Shown one piece after another: positions 5,758 through 6,549 of a stretch of DNA of 6,549 bases. This stretch comes from Gammaproteobacteria bacterium UBA5338 (GTDB lineage Bacteria; Pseudomonadota; Gammaproteobacteria; Pseudomonadales; UBA5862). The DNA lies in NCBI GenBank assembly GCA_002408105.1, contig DHQM01000234.1:1-6549 (forward strand), in the 5' to 3' direction. A program made the translations under genes and the position numbers. Under the pieces are notes generated by a model. That model was not told where the DNA came from and did no database searches. It was given only the letters and a program-made list of their open reading frames with translations. Position 1 is the first letter of the stretch; the number at the start of each line of letters is the position of its first letter.

Positions 5758-6549
5758 TTACACGATGCGCGATTCTTTGTTGCCCCAGTACTGGTCTTTG
5801 AGCAACCGCTTGTAGAGTTTGCCGGTCGGATGGCGCGGCAGCTCTTCCATGAAGTCAACGGACCTTGGGCACTTGATGTGGGACAGTTGGCCGCGACAGA
5901 ACTCGATCAGGTGCTCGGCGAGTTCAGGTGAGGCCTCGCTTGGGTCGACGAGCTGTACGACGGCTTTGACTTCTTCGCCGAATTCTTCGTTGGGCACGCC
6001 AATGACCGCGCAGTCCGCCACCTGTGGGTGGGTGATGAGCAGGTTCTCGGTTTCCTGGGGGTAAATGTTGACGCCGCCCGAGATGATCATGAACGCCTTG
6101 CGGTCGGTCAGGTACAGGTACCCCTCTTCATCGAGGTATCCGACGTCGCCCAAGGTGGTCCAGCCCGCATGCGTTGGGTGCTTGGAGTCCGCCGTCTTGC
6201 CCTTGTCGTTGTGGTATTCGAAGGGCATGCCGCCTTCAAAGTACACCGTGCCGGGCTCCCCGGTGGGCAGTTCATTGCCCTCGTCGTCGCAGATGTGGAT
6301 GGGACCGCCGGCGCTGCGCCCGACCGAGCCGGGGTGGCTGAGCCACTCCTCGGGGGTGATAAAGGTGCTGCCGTTGCCCTCTGAGCCCCCGTAGTACTCG
6401 TAGATGATGGGTCCCCACCAGTCGAGCATCTGTTGTTTGATTTGCACCGGGCATGGGGCCGCTGCGTGGATCGCGCAGCGGTGCGACGACAGGTCGTAGC
6501 GCTGGCGCACCTCCGGTGGCAGTTTCAGCATGCGCACGAACATGGTCGG
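5758..6549 (-). CDS. AMP-forming acyl-CoA synthetase (ANL superfamily), C-terminal part
   Basis: This enzyme activates a carboxylic acid with ATP through an acyl-adenylate and transfers it to CoA. The right edge cuts the gene: the frame stays open through 6549 (PTMFVRM...), leaving about 263 residues, roughly the C-terminal half of a 500-550 residue enzyme. Visible core motifs, numbered from the Met at 6541-6543, are YGGSEG at 51-56 (A5), TLGDVGYLDEEGYLYLTDR at 130-148 with the ribose-binding Asp133 (A7), the hinge DRKAFMIISGGVNIYPQETE at 148-165 (A8), and PTGK with the catalytic Lys242 (A10). The N-terminal ATP-binding loop is outside the window. The ISGGVNIYPQE.EN.L..HP form is common in acyl- and medium/long-chain CoA ligases of degradation clusters, but chain length cannot be assigned. 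It is the most upstream gene seen of a minus-strand run into the two hydratase subunits, consistent with activation followed by hydration of an unsaturated acyl-CoA. It ends with TAA at 5758-5760. Confidence 0.96.
   Translation of the reverse strand, partial: PTMFVRMLKLPPEVRQRYDLSSHRCAIHAAAPCPVQIKQQMLDWWGPIIYEYYGGSEGNGSTFITPEEWLSHPGSVGRSAGGPIHICDDEGNELPTGEPGTVYFEGGMPFEYHNDKGKTADSKHPTHAGWTTLGDVGYLDEEGYLYLTDRKAFMIISGGVNIYPQETENLLITHPQVADCAVIGVPNEEFGEEVKAVVQLVDPSEASPELAEHLIEFCRGQLSHIKCPRSVDFMEELPRHPTGKLYKRLLKDQYWGNKESRIV

Noticed and set aside
5047..5931. A 294-codon plus-strand open frame opposite the ligase and hydratase genes
   Set aside because: It runs antisense across three well-supported genes and its product shows no recognisable domain.

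Overview
This is a GC-rich bacterial chromosomal window with dense, conventionally spaced genes. The set of families (malate synthase G, an AlkA-type glycosylase, an acyl-CoA ligase with split MaoC hydratases, and a channel-containing periplasmic binding protein) best fits a proteobacterium, probably a gammaproteobacterium. The lineage is an inference from gene content. I see no rRNA, tRNA, CRISPR array, insertion sequence, phage gene or plasmid gene.

Plus strand, left half: the 3' part of a DNA-3-methyladenine glycosylase II family gene (cut by the left edge, ends at 404); a 182-base spacer with a possible weak promoter, a T7 run and a small hairpin; a complete malate synthase G gene, glcB (587-2764, 725 aa), with all expected catalytic residues; a 102-base spacer with overlapping GC-rich inverted repeats; and a small secreted helical protein of unknown function (2867-3466).

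Minus strand, right half: this part is read from the right edge leftward. It starts with the C-terminal half of an AMP-forming acyl-CoA synthetase (cut by the right edge, ends at 5758). Two adjacent hot-dog fold genes follow, a FAS1-dehydratase/MaoC N-type subunit (5191-5715) and a MaoC-like subunit (4707-5177). These three are spaced like an operon and suggest activation of a carboxylic acid to its CoA thioester followed by hydration of an enoyl-CoA. The substrate cannot be read from the sequence. After an 88-base gap comes a glutamate-receptor-type ion channel (3491-4618). It is a periplasmic ligand-binding domain interrupted by M1, a pore loop with a TVGYG potassium filter, and an M3 helix that closely resembles the SYTANLAAF signature of animal ionotropic glutamate receptors. 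It converges on the small secreted protein gene, with only 24 bases between the stop codons and both stops inside a perfect 8-base inverted repeat.

The two items most worth following up are the K+-selective GluR0-like channel, whose ligand is unknown, and the two-subunit hydratase. In the hydratase neither subunit shows the complete Asp/His dyad of classical R-specific enoyl-CoA hydratases. Malate synthase G could in principle consume acetyl-CoA released by the acyl-CoA pathway, but only proximity links them here.
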